Source: DATFKA01 sp042095835 (GTDB lineage: Bacteria; Bacteroidota; Bacteroidia; Chitinophagales; Saprospiraceae). Taken from it: a stretch of DNA of 64,000 nucleotides. The position numbers and the translations under genes were made by a program. Every line of letters starts with the position of its first letter. Position 1 is the first letter of the stretch. The notes beneath the pieces are model-generated. The model ran no database searches. It worked only from the letters and a program-made list of their open reading frames with translations, and was not told where the DNA came from. The DNA is taken from positions 33,670-97,669 of the forward strand of contig JBELML010000005.1 in NCBI GenBank assembly GCA_042095835.1, in the 5' to 3' direction. This document shows positions 8,409 through 18,181 of the stretch, piece after piece.

Positions 8409-8438
8409 AAGGTGAAGTTGTGAAAGCAACTTCGCCTT
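8409..8438 (+). terminator. 12-bp hairpin after the micro-ORF
   Basis: AAGGTGAAGTTG (8409-8420) pairs with CAACTTCGCCTT (8427-8438) over 12 bp with one G-T pair and a 6-nt loop. There is no T run after the stem on the plus strand; the A-rich flank at 8399-8408 gives a T-rich tail if read on the minus strand. It could be a terminator or an RNA-stabilising structure. Confidence 0.45.
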
Positions 8439-8565
8439 CCAGAGCCCTATCTACTAGCTATTCGAAAGCTAGAAAAATTGAACCTTTTTTAAACCTGTAC
8501 TTAAAATTATTTCCATCCTTTTTTATCTTTATTCCCTGATTAAAAACCATTAACTCCAGTTAATC

Positions 8566-9099
8566 ATGAACAATTCTATCCTTGATGAGGACTTTCAACA
8601 CCAACCTCTAGTGTATGATCGCGCCACCGTATTAAAAATCAATAGTTTAAAGACAAGAGTAAATTTTGGCTTAAAGGAATTAAGAAAGGCTAAAATTTTG
8701 CTAGTTGTATTGGTCATCCTTTCGATTATATCTATAGGGTATACTGCTATAATGCGACCTATAAACACAACCGAGGCAGTAGTTGAAGGAGTCTTTTTAG
8801 CAATCATTTATCTTGTCGCTGCCTTAAGATTAGGCAAAAGTCCTACTCGATGGCTATATTCGGTGGTTATTATTTTTAGTGTTTATTGGTTATTGACCAT
8901 TCTGGTTGATGTCAGCTACATTTATAGAGGTATCCTTCTGAAAGGTGTTGTTTATTATTATCTCATTAAAGGTCTGGAAGGTGCTAAAGACGTAGAATCT
9001 GGTTTAGGAGAATTAAGAGCAATCGGTGTCTCAGCATTAGAGTTAGCAGCAGTCGAAGACTTAGAGGATTTAGAAAAAGCTATCGCTCCAAAGGAGTGA
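8566..9099 (+). CDS. Membrane protein of unknown function
   Basis: A 177-residue protein that I do not recognise. A charged N-terminal region of about 43 residues is followed by four hydrophobic segments at about 44-63, 70-86, 95-112 and 122-135. The C-terminal 35 residues are acidic and helical (ALELAAVEDLEDLEKAIAPKE). There is no signal peptide, so the N-terminus is probably cytoplasmic. It is followed 52 nt later by the cupin gene on the same strand, but nothing links the two functionally. Confidence 0.75.
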   Translation: MNNSILDEDFQHQPLVYDRATVLKINSLKTRVNFGLKELRKAKILLVVLVILSIISIGYTAIMRPINTTEAVVEGVFLAIIYLVAALRLGKSPTRWLYSVVIIFSVYWLLTILVDVSYIYRGILLKGVVYYYLIKGLEGAKDVESGLGELRAIGVSALELAAVEDLEDLEKAIAPKE

Positions 9100-9151
9100 T
9101 CTAAGATTCCTTGTACTTTCCGGATTATTGGTATATTCATCCCTAAAAAAG

Positions 9152-9514
9152 ATGCAACTCATCCAGCAATTTGAATCTATTCAGGCTTATTTTTCTCCTA
9201 AAGTTATTGGAGAAGTAAATGATACTTTTGTCAAGCTTGCAAAGATCAAAGGAGACGATATTCCTTGGCATAACCATAAAAACGAAGACGAGCTTTTCTA
9301 CATCGTAGATGGCGAGCTCCTTTTCGAAGAAGAGGGTAAAGCTCCTTTCACCATGAAAGCAGGAGACTTATATATCGTCAAAAAAGGGGTCAACCATAAA
9401 GTATCCGCAGTGCAAGAATGCAAAATCATGCTCATCGAACCTAAATCAACTGCTCATACCGGAGAGGTAGAAAGTGCCATCACTAAATCCATTGAGGATC
9501 AGTTGGTCGGGTGA
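9152..9514 (+). CDS. Cupin-domain protein
   Basis: A 120-residue single cupin barrel. The metal-binding motif 1 is HNHKNEDELFYIVDGEL (two histidines, a glutamate and a downstream glycine) and motif 2 is AGDLYIVKKGVNHKV with a histidine; together they give the usual His-His-Glu-His metal site. Such small cupins act as mannose isomerase-like or dioxygenase-like enzymes or sensors; the substrate cannot be assigned. I use the ATG at 9152; an in-frame TTG at 9128 would add eight residues without domain content. Confidence 0.88.
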   Translation: MQLIQQFESIQAYFSPKVIGEVNDTFVKLAKIKGDDIPWHNHKNEDELFYIVDGELLFEEEGKAPFTMKAGDLYIVKKGVNHKVSAVQECKIMLIEPKSTAHTGEVESAITKSIEDQLVG

Positions 9515-9520
9515 TATGAT

Positions 9521-9570
9521 GCCAAGTGCCAAGTGCTATGTGTGATGTATTATGTGCTATGTATTATGTT
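9521..9570. repeat. TATGT-type short-period repeat upstream of the amylase gene
   Basis: The stretch consists of degenerate 7-8 nt steps of the form CTATGTG/TTATGTG (for example GCTATGTGTGATGTATTATG) after two copies of CCAAGTG. The same motif recurs at 44295-44330 and, as an inverted pair, in the hairpin at 4438-4510. The open frame of the amylase gene extends through it by chance. Confidence 0.6.
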
Positions 9571-9592
9571 TTCTCTCATTACAACATTAGAT

Positions 9593-11437
9593 ATGAAACA
9601 GACGCGACTATTTTTATTATTATTTCTTCTTCCACTCTTGGCTTTTTCGCAGGACAAAGTAGAGCGTATCGAGCCGCCGTTCTGGTGGACAGGTATGAAA
9701 AATCAGAACCTACAATTATTAGTTCACGGAAAAGGTATTGGCGAATGGCGGCCAGTCATCAGTCACCAAGGCGTGAGTTTACAACAAATCAGGAAAGTGG
9801 ATAGTCCTAATTATATCTTCTTGGATTTGGTTATTTCTGAAGAGGCTCGACCAGGGAAAGTAGCTATCAATTTCATGGACGGCAATCGGGTGGTAGAAAG
9901 CCACGAATATGAACTAAAGCGCAGACAATGGCGAGCAGGTGAGATCAAAGGGTTTGATAACTCAGATGTCTTGTATCTCATCACACCAGATCGTTTTGGT
10001 AACGGAGATGCTAGCAATGATAGTGTTGATGGTTTATTGGAGACTGTGGATCGTAGTAATAAAGGAGGCCGACATGGAGGAGATATTGTAGGTGTAGAAG
10101 AACATCTTCCTTATATTAAAGACCTTGGGTTCACGGCAGTTTGGTTGAATCCATTGCTGGAAAATGATATGGAAAATTACTCCTATCATGGTTATTCGAC
10201 TACAGATTTCTATAAGGTTGATTCTCGCTTTGGTACCAATGAGGATTATAAGCGCTTGGCCATGCGTGCACGCAGTTTAGGTATCGATATGATCATGGAT
10301 ATGATTGTCAATCACTGCGGTTTGAATCATTGGTGGATGAAAGATAAACCCAGCAAAGACTGGATCAACGAGTGGGAAGCATATACAGAAACTAATCACC
10401 GCAAATCATTGCTACAAGACCCTTATGCTTCTCAACTAGACAAGAAAATTTTCTCTGATGGATGGTTTGTACCTACCATGCCTGATTTGAATCAACGCAA
10501 TCCTTTAATGGCGACCTATCTTATCCAGAATGGTATTTGGTGGATTGAGTACCTTGGATTGGCTGGCATCAGAATGGATACCTACCCTTATCCTGATGAG
10601 GAATATATGACAGAATGGACCAAAAGGGTGATGGAGGAGTATCCAGATTTCAATATAGTAGGAGAGGAGTGGTATGAAAGTCCTACCATAGTTTCCTATT
10701 GGCAAAGGGGGAAAGAAAACCCCAATGGCTATACCTCTTTTCTTCCCAGTTTGATGGATTTTCCCTTGCAAGCGACTATGGTCAAGGCATTAAATGCAGA
10801 AGAATCTTGGAGCGATGGCCTGATTGATCTTTACGAGATGTTGGCACAAGATTTTTTATATCCTGATCCTTTTAATCTTGTGACTTTCTCGGATAATCAT
10901 GACATGAGCAGAATTTTCACTCAGTTGAATGAAGATTATGACTTATGGAAAATGGCTATGGCCTTTACGGTAACTACGCGAGGCATTCCTCAAATCTATT
11001 ACGGGTCCGAGATATTGATGACCAATCCTGGCACCACCGATCATGGAATTATCAGAAGTGACTTTCCAGGTGGTTGGAAAGGAGATGAGGTTAATGCGCG
11101 TACGGGCGAGGGTTTGACAGATCAACAAAAAGAGGGCCAAGACTTTCTTAAAAAGCTATTAAACTGGCGTAAAGAAAAGACCGTGATTCACGAAGGAAAA
11201 TTGGTCCACTTTGTACCTCAGAATGGCAGCTATGTCTACTTCAGATATAATGATGAAGAAAAAGTGATGGTGGTTTTGAATAAAAACAGAGAAGCCTCAA
11301 GTTTAGCTTTAGATCGTTTTGGGGAAATGCTTGAGGGTCATCAAAAAGGAGAAGATATATTATCAGGCGAAAAATTCACCTTTAAAAATGAAATTGCTTT
11401 AGCCCCAATGACCGTATATATCATCGAATTAGACTAG
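9593..11437 (+). CDS. Secreted cyclomaltodextrinase/neopullulanase-type alpha-amylase (GH13)
   Basis: A 614-residue periplasmic or surface enzyme that hydrolyses alpha-1,4 (and perhaps alpha-1,6) glucans or cyclodextrins. The order is: signal peptide 1-20 (LFLLLFLLPLLAFSQ), an N-terminal cyclomaltodextrinase domain (PPFWWTGMKNQNLQLLVHG), the GH13 barrel and a C-terminal beta domain. Catalytic residues are visible: nucleophile D329 (GIRMDTYPYPD), acid/base E358 (NIVGEEWYE) and the transition-state aspartate D437 (FSDNHDMSR); MDMIVNHC is conserved region I. The frame is open from 9533, but those residues come from the TATGT repeat and lack signal character, so ATG 9593 is chosen. No SusC/SusD pair is near, so this is not a full starch utilisation locus. 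Confidence 0.94.
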   Translation: MKQTRLFLLLFLLPLLAFSQDKVERIEPPFWWTGMKNQNLQLLVHGKGIGEWRPVISHQGVSLQQIRKVDSPNYIFLDLVISEEARPGKVAINFMDGNRVVESHEYELKRRQWRAGEIKGFDNSDVLYLITPDRFGNGDASNDSVDGLLETVDRSNKGGRHGGDIVGVEEHLPYIKDLGFTAVWLNPLLENDMENYSYHGYSTTDFYKVDSRFGTNEDYKRLAMRARSLGIDMIMDMIVNHCGLNHWWMKDKPSKDWINEWEAYTETNHRKSLLQDPYASQLDKKIFSDGWFVPTMPDLNQRNPLMATYLIQNGIWWIEYLGLAGIRMDTYPYPDEEYMTEWTKRVMEEYPDFNIVGEEWYESPTIVSYWQRGKENPNGYTSFLPSLMDFPLQATMVKALNAEESWSDGLIDLYEMLAQDFLYPDPFNLVTFSDNHDMSRIFTQLNEDYDLWKMAMAFTVTTRGIPQIYYGSEILMTNPGTTDHGIIRSDFPGGWKGDEVNARTGEGLTDQQKEGQDFLKKLLNWRKEKTVIHEGKLVHFVPQNGSYVYFRYNDEEKVMVVLNKNREASSLALDRFGEMLEGHQKGEDILSGEKFTFKNEIALAPMTVYIIELD

Positions 11438-11452
11438 ACTTATTCTTTATTG

Positions 11453-11517
11453 ATCGAAGGTAAAATATAAAACAAGGAAATTCCGTTTCTTATTTGTTTT
11501 AAGATTATACCTTCGAT
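11453..11517 (+). terminator. Long imperfect hairpin after the amylase gene
   Basis: ATCGAAGGTA at 11453 pairs perfectly with TACCTTCGAT ending at 11517, and pairing continues imperfectly through AAAACAA/TTGTTTT, giving about 20 paired positions. It starts 16 nt after the stop codon. The T-poor tail (TTCACCC) is not ideal for a rho-independent terminator. The rest of the spacer up to 11629 holds only a CAATTATTAATTG palindrome. Confidence 0.55.
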
Positions 11518-11629
11518 TTCACCCTTCCTGTAAGTTTTTCATAAAGCAGTCAATTATTAATTGAATACTTTTTTAATTTGCCTCCCTGAAGAGGCCATTT
11601 TAAACTACCTTAAGTAAGTCTACACCTAC

Positions 11630-14600
11630 ATGAGAGCACTTTTACTACTCGTATTTTCGCTATTTACGGTTCAATTCAGCTTTGCAGCTGATTATTTCTG
11701 GGTCGGCGATTCAGGAAATTGGTCAGATCTTTCTCACTGGGCGACCCAGTCTGGTGGTAACATCAATCACAATAGTATCCCCTCTTCGGAGGATAATGTC
11801 TTTTTTGACGCCAACTCCTTTACGGGACCCAATCAAACCGTAACCATTGAGTCGGACATTATATTTGTGAGAAGCCTGATTTTTCAAGGCGATTTACAAG
11901 GCGCAAGTTTAATTGGTCCAGCTTCTGGTACCTTGAACGTCTTTGGTAGTTTCGAGTTGAATGCATCTATGACTTTTGATTATCAAGGAGATGTTGCTTT
12001 CCAGGGTGCAGAAGTTGATAATATCATTGATTTGGCTGGCCAGATGTTTAATCAGAATGTCTACTTCAATGGAGTACAGGCGAGCTGGGAATTGGCATCG
12101 GCTTTAGTGGTGGGTGGTGTACTGTTTTTTCAGGAAGGTATCTTCCGGAGTGCCAACTTTCAGATTATCGCTCAGCGGATGAGCCTCAATAGCTTTGGTG
12201 CAACTAGTGGCGTAGATTTTGGGCGTTCCCAGGTCATCCTAACAGGAGTAGATATACCTAATACGACCGATTCCTGGACCTTATACATCGATGGAGATGC
12301 TAGTGTAGCGGATCGATTCCAATTGGCGAATACCTCCTTTACCCTAAATGGCGCCAACATATCTATTTTAAATCGATTCAATTTTGGAGAAAATGGAATT
12401 GATCGAATCACGGTGACGAGTGAGTTCGGTAGGACTCGTGTACGCTCGCTTACAGCTTCGCCCCTGCGTATTGGCTATTTAGAAGTGCAGAATAATGCGG
12501 CCTACGAAGATGAACTCATTGTCGATTCCTTAATTATTGGTGGGGGGAAAAATCATCTTTTCTTTGGTGGTTTAACTTATGAAATCGGCCATTTAGAGTC
12601 TCAGGGAACTTGTGAAGAACCCACACAATTGATCTCTGCGACTCGAGGTCTACCCGTCATATTTTCTTCAAATACGGATACTATTTTAGTAGAAGAAACA
12701 ACCATTCGAGATATACATACTAGTGGTTCTGCGACCTTTTTAGCTAATAATAGTGTGGATTTGGGGAATAACCAAGGCTGGACCATCAATACCAAATCTT
12801 ATGACCAGCTCTTTTGGGTAGGTGGTACTGGTATGTGGGATAATCCGGCGAACTGGTCTTTTACTAGTGGAGGTCCGGGGGGAGCCTGTATTCCTACACC
12901 AGGCGAAGATGTCATTTTTGATGCCAATTCTTTCGCGAATCCAATGGACATCGTCATGGTGAATGTTGAAAATGCCTATTGTAAATCAATGATCTGGCAA
13001 GGAGTAAACGGCAATCCCACTCTAATGAGTACAGGAGATAAGAATCTACAAATATTTGGCTCGCTAGCATGGGCGACTGATATGACCAACAACTTTGCGG
13101 GAGTCATTATTTTTGAAGCAGATACACTAGGTCAAACGATCAGTACAGGCGGTAATGTCCTCTTAAATGATGTCTATTTTGAAGGTTCTGGTCAATGGAC
13201 CCTGCAAGATTCTCTACAATTAAATACAGATATATACTTTGAGAATGGACACCTCAATACCAACGATCAGTTTATTCGGTTCAGGAGGTTTTATAGTCTT
13301 ACAGAAACTAACCGAACGCTGGAGTTTACCAATTCTTATATTCTGATTACAGAAGAGCCTATTCGTACCTTTTTAAGGTTTGAGGTGAGAACAACTAACC
13401 TGAATTTTGACGCAGGGACTTCTACCATCGAAATGTTCTATAGTGGCGCTTTTTATCCTCAAGGGGTTGAGCCTATTCATTTTCACAAAGTCATTATGTC
13501 GAATGGAGGCTTTCAAGGTAATTATACCAACCCCATCCAGTTGGTTAGCTATGACACCTTGATTATGTACGGCAATAATTACTTTGACAACACTATTTAT
13601 GCCAAGCATTTAGAAACATTTGCAGGTTATAGTCTTAAAATACAACCCCAGGATACCGTGCGTTTTGATACCCTCATTGTCAATGGAGATTGTGATGCTT
13701 TTGTAGAGATACGTAGTGAAATTGGAGGGGAGTCTGTCTTTTTTGAACCGACTAAAAACAATACCATCTCCAATGTAATTCTAGAGGATATTCATAATAA
13801 TTCTAGCTTTGAATTGATTGCTAATGATGCGGTAGATCTTGGGAATAATTTGAATTGGACCATCAATGAATTGGCTGCCAGAGATTTATTTTGGGTCGGC
13901 GATGGTGGCTATTGGTACGATCGATCTCATTGGTCTTTGGGTAGTGGTGGCCCGGGAGGCGAATGCCCTCCAAGCCCAAGAGATAATGTATATTTTGATG
14001 AAAATTCCTTTTCCACAGCAGGTCAATCTGTGAGAGCAGACAGTACTTCCTATTCGAAAATACTGGATTGGACAACTGTAGGATTTATGCCAGAATTTAG
14101 ATTTTTTGACCATCAACAATTCGGTGATCTGATCTTTTCTGATAGTATGACCTTGTTGGGTACTCATATTCGTTTTAGAACGGATAGTACAGATCAATTG
14201 GTAGATACCAAGGGCTTGTATTTTTGGACGGCGGTTTTCGAAGGTAAAGGTTCTTGGGTATTGGGAGATACACTAAATATCCATTATTTCAACCACAGTT
14301 CGGGAAGTCTTCGATCAGATTCTAACACCATCATCTCCGTAGGTACCACCTTCTATTCTGACAATGAAAAAGAATTAGATATATCAGGCTCTCATTGGCA
14401 GTTTAATGGTAGCCGAAATCTTTTCGCCTCTTGGACGATCAGCCGAGGTAGTAACCTTAGTCAGAAAATGGACAACTCTCTTGTAGAGTTCACCCAAGAT
14501 GGGACAATTGAATTATGGTTATACGATGGTTTTACCTTTGACAAAATGTTGTTCTCTAACCCATCCGGATTAGCCAATATAAAGGATTTAAGCACTGAAA

Positions 14601-17600
14601 TGGATAGCTCTACGTATAATCATTTAGAAATCCGAAATAATGCTTTATTTGAAGGCAGTTTTTATGGGGATACGCTGATACTCACTCCCGGCAAGTCCTA
14701 TCAGTTGGATCCTGCTGGACAATTGAGAGCTGATGAATATGTCCAAATTTATGCGAATAACTGTAGTCAAATCGAATTGCGTTCCTCTACGACAGGACAA
14801 CAAGCAGATTTAGTGATGGATGAAGCTTTAGTAAAAGCAGATTTTGTGCAGATGCGAGATATACGAGCAGTGGGATCAGTCGACTTTTATGCAGGTAATG
14901 GATCAATAGATATCGATAATAATACCAACTGGATATTCGGGTCTTTAGAACAGTATGAGGAAGAAGGGTTTCTGGGTATTGATAGAGCTTTATGCGCAAG
15001 TTCTACAGTCGAATTGGATGCTAATAATTTTAGTATTAGAGAGACTTATTTATGGCAGGATGGTAGTACAGAAGCGACCTTTGTAACCGACCAACCAGGT
15101 ACCTATTTCGCTACCGTAAACTTCTCCAATGCTTGTACAATTACAGATACCGTCGTGGTTTTACCTCCCGATGCATTCCTAGCCGATTTACCTGACACGA
15201 CTACTTTTGTTTGTATAGGAGATACTTTTTTACTTGAAGCGGGATTAGATTTGGTGGGGATGTCTTATCTATGGCAGGATGGTTCCACTAGTCAGAATTT
15301 TACAGTAAGGAGCCCAGGTGAATACAAAGTAAGCCTAGAATTGACGGGTTGTACCTCTTCAGATTCAACAGTGGTAGAATATATTGAGTATCCAGTCTTT
15401 AGTTTAGGTGCCGATACGACTATGTGTGCAGATTCTACTTTGTTGCTGAATGCGCTGACAGATACGGCGACCTACCGCTGGCTCGATGGCAGTGATCTCC
15501 CCAATTTTGAAGTAGGGACTTCTGGTGTTTATTGGGTAGATGTCGCTTATCGACAGTGTGCTACCAGAGACAGTATCCAAGTAAATTATTATGCTCCGAT
15601 TGACCTGGATTTAGGCAATGATACTACGATCTGTGATGAAACCAATATCCTTTTAGGTGCTACTCTGGCTGGTGCTAGTTATAATTGGTCCGATAATTCC
15701 ACTACGGAAACTATCAGTGTAGATCAAGCTGGTGCTTATTTCCTTGAAGTAAATGTGAATGGATGCCCTGCATTCGATACGATAAATATAGCGATCCAGG
15801 AATTACCGCGCTTTAATTTGGGAGAAGATACCATCATCTGTGAGGGAGATGCCTTTTTATTAGATGGAACTAGCTTAGCAGGTACCATCTACGAATGGAG
15901 TGATGGTTCAAGCATGCCCACTTTGTCGGCCTCCAACCCGGGCTCTTATGCCCTACAAGCTACCTTGAACGGTTGTAGCTTTGCGGATGTCTTTAATCTG
16001 GGGCAGAAACCCCTACCTGTATTTGACCTAGGAAATGATACCACGATCTGTGAAGGAAAAGATTTAGACTTGGTCGTCACTCAATTAGGTGCTAGCTACC
16101 TGTGGCAAGACGGTAGTAGGAATAGAACTTTTACTGCTGAGCAAGCAGGTACATATTTCGTGCGTGTTGATCTCGACCAATGTATCCTTTCTGATACCTT
16201 CGAGCTGATGTATAAGCCATTTCCAAGGTTTGAATTAGGGACAGATACCTCTATTTGTGAAGGCGAGTCAGTTACCTTTGATGGTACAAGTTTGGCCGGT
16301 ACTACTTATGAATGGAGCGACGGAAGTACGAACCCAACACTAAGGGTTAGCACAGCGGGGCTATACGCTTTGGAGGCAACATTAGATGATTGTGTATTCG
16401 TAGGTACGCGGTCTTTGGAAGTAAGGCCCTTGCCAATAGTAGATTTAGGCGAAGATCAGGTATTATGTGAAGAAGAAGAGTTTATTTTGGATGTTGCTCA
16501 GCAGGGAGCAAGTTTCCAGTGGCAAGATGGTAGTGTAGCAGAAACTTTTACCGTCTCCAATACCGGTACTTATTTTGTAGCGGTAGATTTGGCCAATTGT
16601 ATCCTTAGTGATACGGTTAATTTTACTTTCAATCCTTTACCACGCTTTGAACTGGGAACAGATACCTCCATTTGTGCCGGCGAATCCGTTACTTTTGATG
16701 GTACAAGTTTGATGGGAGCTGCCTATTCTTGGAGTAATGGAAGTACTGATCCCATGATTACCATAAATGAGGGAGGCGCTTATGCTTTAGAAGCGACCTT
16801 AGATAATTGTACTTACCAAGATAGCAGGACACTAGTCATTCGACCTTTACCAATTGTTGATTTAGGTGCGGATCAAACGCTTTGTGAAGAAGATGTTTTT
16901 AATCTAGATGTCAATCAGCCAGGAGCGACTTATACTTGGCAAGATGGATCTGGAAATGGCAATTTCGAAGTCCGCACAGATGGTAGCTATTTTGTGGCCG
17001 TCAATTTAGAAGATTGTATCGTCTCTGATACAGCCAATTTTACCTTCACTCCGCTTCCTCGCTTCGAATTAGGTAATGATACGCTACTATGCGAAGGGGA
17101 AAGCCTGACGCTTAATGCTGAAGTGCCAGGAGCAACCTACTCTTGGAATAATGGCTCAACAGGTAGTACCATCACCGTCACTGAAGAGGGCAACTACAAC
17201 CTGATTACCTTAATCAATGGCTGTGATTTTTCTGATGAAATAAACGTTCAATACGGCCTAATACCAGATGATTTATTGGGTGAAGATCAGATCCTCTGTG
17301 ATGGAGAAGAGATTAATTTTAATCTTGATATTCGAGATGCCAATTATCAATGGATAGATGGTAGCGCTAGTGGCCTATATACGATCAATAGTCCAGGGAC
17401 ATTTGGGGTGAGGATAAATGTTGATCGCTGCATCGGAGGAGACACCATTAATGTGAGTTATAATCCGCTACCCATTTTTAGTCTGGGGAACGATACATTA
17501 CTCTGCGAAGGAGATCAAATAACCCTGACAGTCAACGCAGAAGCGGACTTGATTCAATGGCAGGATGGCACTGGAGCCAATACCTTGTCGGTTTCTAGTG

Positions 17601-18181
17601 CAGGGACCTATCGGGCGCTAGCTACCTTGAATGATTGTCCATTTACCGATGAAATTAACGTCGATTACCAAGCAAGTCGATCGTTCAGTTTGGGACCAGA
17701 TACGACCATCTGCGATGAGCAAAGCTATATTTTATCGGTAAACCAACGTGCAGACAGGATTACCTGGCAAGATGGCTCTAGTGCACAAAACTTTACGGTA
17801 CAAGAAGCAGCTACTTATTTTGTTGAAGTGGTGGATGGAGCCTGTATCTTCACGGATACCATAGTGGTAAATACCAGAGATTGTTTCCGTTTTAGAGCTT
17901 ATAAACCAACTGCTTTTTCTCCCAATAATGATGGCTTTAATGACGTGTTTCAAATTGGACTACCGCCAACTGTGCAAATTGCAGCATTTGAAATGGAAGT
18001 ATATAATCGCTGGGGAGCTAAAGTCTATCAAAGTACAGATTATGAGAAAGGTTGGAACGGCTTGCTGAATGGAGAGGTGCTCCCAGGAGGTGTCTACCTA
18101 TATAATATACGCATAGAATATACAGACGATTTCAAGAGTGATGTGCGTGTCATCTCAGGTGATGTCCTGCTGCTGCGCTAA
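11630..18181 (+). CDS. Giant T9SS-secreted repeat adhesin with gliding-type C-terminal domain
   Basis: A 2183-residue surface protein. It has a signal peptide (residues 1-19, cleaved after SFA), then three long modules beginning with a shared xFWVGxxGxWxxxxxW motif at about residues 22, 394 and 753. The second and third also share SGGPGG and a xDxNSF element, and each module folds as predicted beta-helix-like sheet. From about 1115 to 2084, fourteen Ig/PKD-like repeats of about 70 residues follow, each with LGxDTxICEG, a central YxWxDGS and a terminal Cys. The end (about 2088-2183, KPTAFSPNNDGFNDVFQI ... NRWG) is the CHU_C/gliding motility domain that sends proteins through type IX secretion (type B). 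Paired cysteines in each repeat suggest disulfides outside the cell. Its role is most likely adhesion or polymer binding. Confidence 0.93.
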   Translation: MRALLLLVFSLFTVQFSFAADYFWVGDSGNWSDLSHWATQSGGNINHNSIPSSEDNVFFDANSFTGPNQTVTIESDIIFVRSLIFQGDLQGASLIGPASGTLNVFGSFELNASMTFDYQGDVAFQGAEVDNIIDLAGQMFNQNVYFNGVQASWELASALVVGGVLFFQEGIFRSANFQIIAQRMSLNSFGATSGVDFGRSQVILTGVDIPNTTDSWTLYIDGDASVADRFQLANTSFTLNGANISILNRFNFGENGIDRITVTSEFGRTRVRSLTASPLRIGYLEVQNNAAYEDELIVDSLIIGGGKNHLFFGGLTYEIGHLESQGTCEEPTQLISATRGLPVIFSSNTDTILVEETTIRDIHTSGSATFLANNSVDLGNNQGWTINTKSYDQLFWVGGTGMWDNPANWSFTSGGPGGACIPTPGEDVIFDANSFANPMDIVMVNVENAYCKSMIWQGVNGNPTLMSTGDKNLQIFGSLAWATDMTNNFAGVIIFEADTLGQTISTGGNVLLNDVYFEGSGQWTLQDSLQLNTDIYFENGHLNTNDQFIRFRRFYSLTETNRTLEFTNSYILITEEPIRTFLRFEVRTTNLNFDAGTSTIEMFYSGAFYPQGVEPIHFHKVIMSNGGFQGNYTNPIQLVSYDTLIMYGNNYFDNTIYAKHLETFAGYSLKIQPQDTVRFDTLIVNGDCDAFVEIRSEIGGESVFFEPTKNNTISNVILEDIHNNSSFELIANDAVDLGNNLNWTINELAARDLFWVGDGGYWYDRSHWSLGSGGPGGECPPSPRDNVYFDENSFSTAGQSVRADSTSYSKILDWTTVGFMPEFRFFDHQQFGDLIFSDSMTLLGTHIRFRTDSTDQLVDTKGLYFWTAVFEGKGSWVLGDTLNIHYFNHSSGSLRSDSNTIISVGTTFYSDNEKELDISGSHWQFNGSRNLFASWTISRGSNLSQKMDNSLVEFTQDGTIELWLYDGFTFDKMLFSNPSGLANIKDLSTEMDSSTYNHLEIRNNALFEGSFYGDTLILTPGKSYQLDPAGQLRADEYVQIYANNCSQIELRSSTTGQQADLVMDEALVKADFVQMRDIRAVGSVDFYAGNGSIDIDNNTNWIFGSLEQYEEEGFLGIDRALCASSTVELDANNFSIRETYLWQDGSTEATFVTDQPGTYFATVNFSNACTITDTVVVLPPDAFLADLPDTTTFVCIGDTFLLEAGLDLVGMSYLWQDGSTSQNFTVRSPGEYKVSLELTGCTSSDSTVVEYIEYPVFSLGADTTMCADSTLLLNALTDTATYRWLDGSDLPNFEVGTSGVYWVDVAYRQCATRDSIQVNYYAPIDLDLGNDTTICDETNILLGATLAGASYNWSDNSTTETISVDQAGAYFLEVNVNGCPAFDTINIAIQELPRFNLGEDTIICEGDAFLLDGTSLAGTIYEWSDGSSMPTLSASNPGSYALQATLNGCSFADVFNLGQKPLPVFDLGNDTTICEGKDLDLVVTQLGASYLWQDGSRNRTFTAEQAGTYFVRVDLDQCILSDTFELMYKPFPRFELGTDTSICEGESVTFDGTSLAGTTYEWSDGSTNPTLRVSTAGLYALEATLDDCVFVGTRSLEVRPLPIVDLGEDQVLCEEEEFILDVAQQGASFQWQDGSVAETFTVSNTGTYFVAVDLANCILSDTVNFTFNPLPRFELGTDTSICAGESVTFDGTSLMGAAYSWSNGSTDPMITINEGGAYALEATLDNCTYQDSRTLVIRPLPIVDLGADQTLCEEDVFNLDVNQPGATYTWQDGSGNGNFEVRTDGSYFVAVNLEDCIVSDTANFTFTPLPRFELGNDTLLCEGESLTLNAEVPGATYSWNNGSTGSTITVTEEGNYNLITLINGCDFSDEINVQYGLIPDDLLGEDQILCDGEEINFNLDIRDANYQWIDGSASGLYTINSPGTFGVRINVDRCIGGDTINVSYNPLPIFSLGNDTLLCEGDQITLTVNAEADLIQWQDGTGANTLSVSSAGTYRALATLNDCPFTDEINVDYQASRSFSLGPDTTICDEQSYILSVNQRADRITWQDGSSAQNFTVQEAATYFVEVVDGACIFTDTIVVNTRDCFRFRAYKPTAFSPNNDGFNDVFQIGLPPTVQIAAFEMEVYNRWGAKVYQSTDYEKGWNGLLNGEVLPGGVYLYNIRIEYTDDFKSDVRVISGDVLLLR
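14972..17881 (+). repeat. Fourteen tandem ~210-bp coding repeats in the adhesin
   Basis: Each unit encodes one ~70-residue Ig/PKD-like domain. From about residue 1390 the units alternate between two subtypes, DGTSLAGxxYEWSDGS...LEATLDxC and xLDVxQxGAxxxWQDGS...VAVDLxxCILSDT, which shows that a two-domain block of about 420 bp was duplicated at least twice. The first two units and the last three are more diverged. Confidence 0.8.

Noticed and set aside
9526..9804. Open frame of 92 residues overlapping the amylase start
   Set aside because: It starts in the TATGT repeat and shadows the signal peptide region of the amylase gene in another frame.
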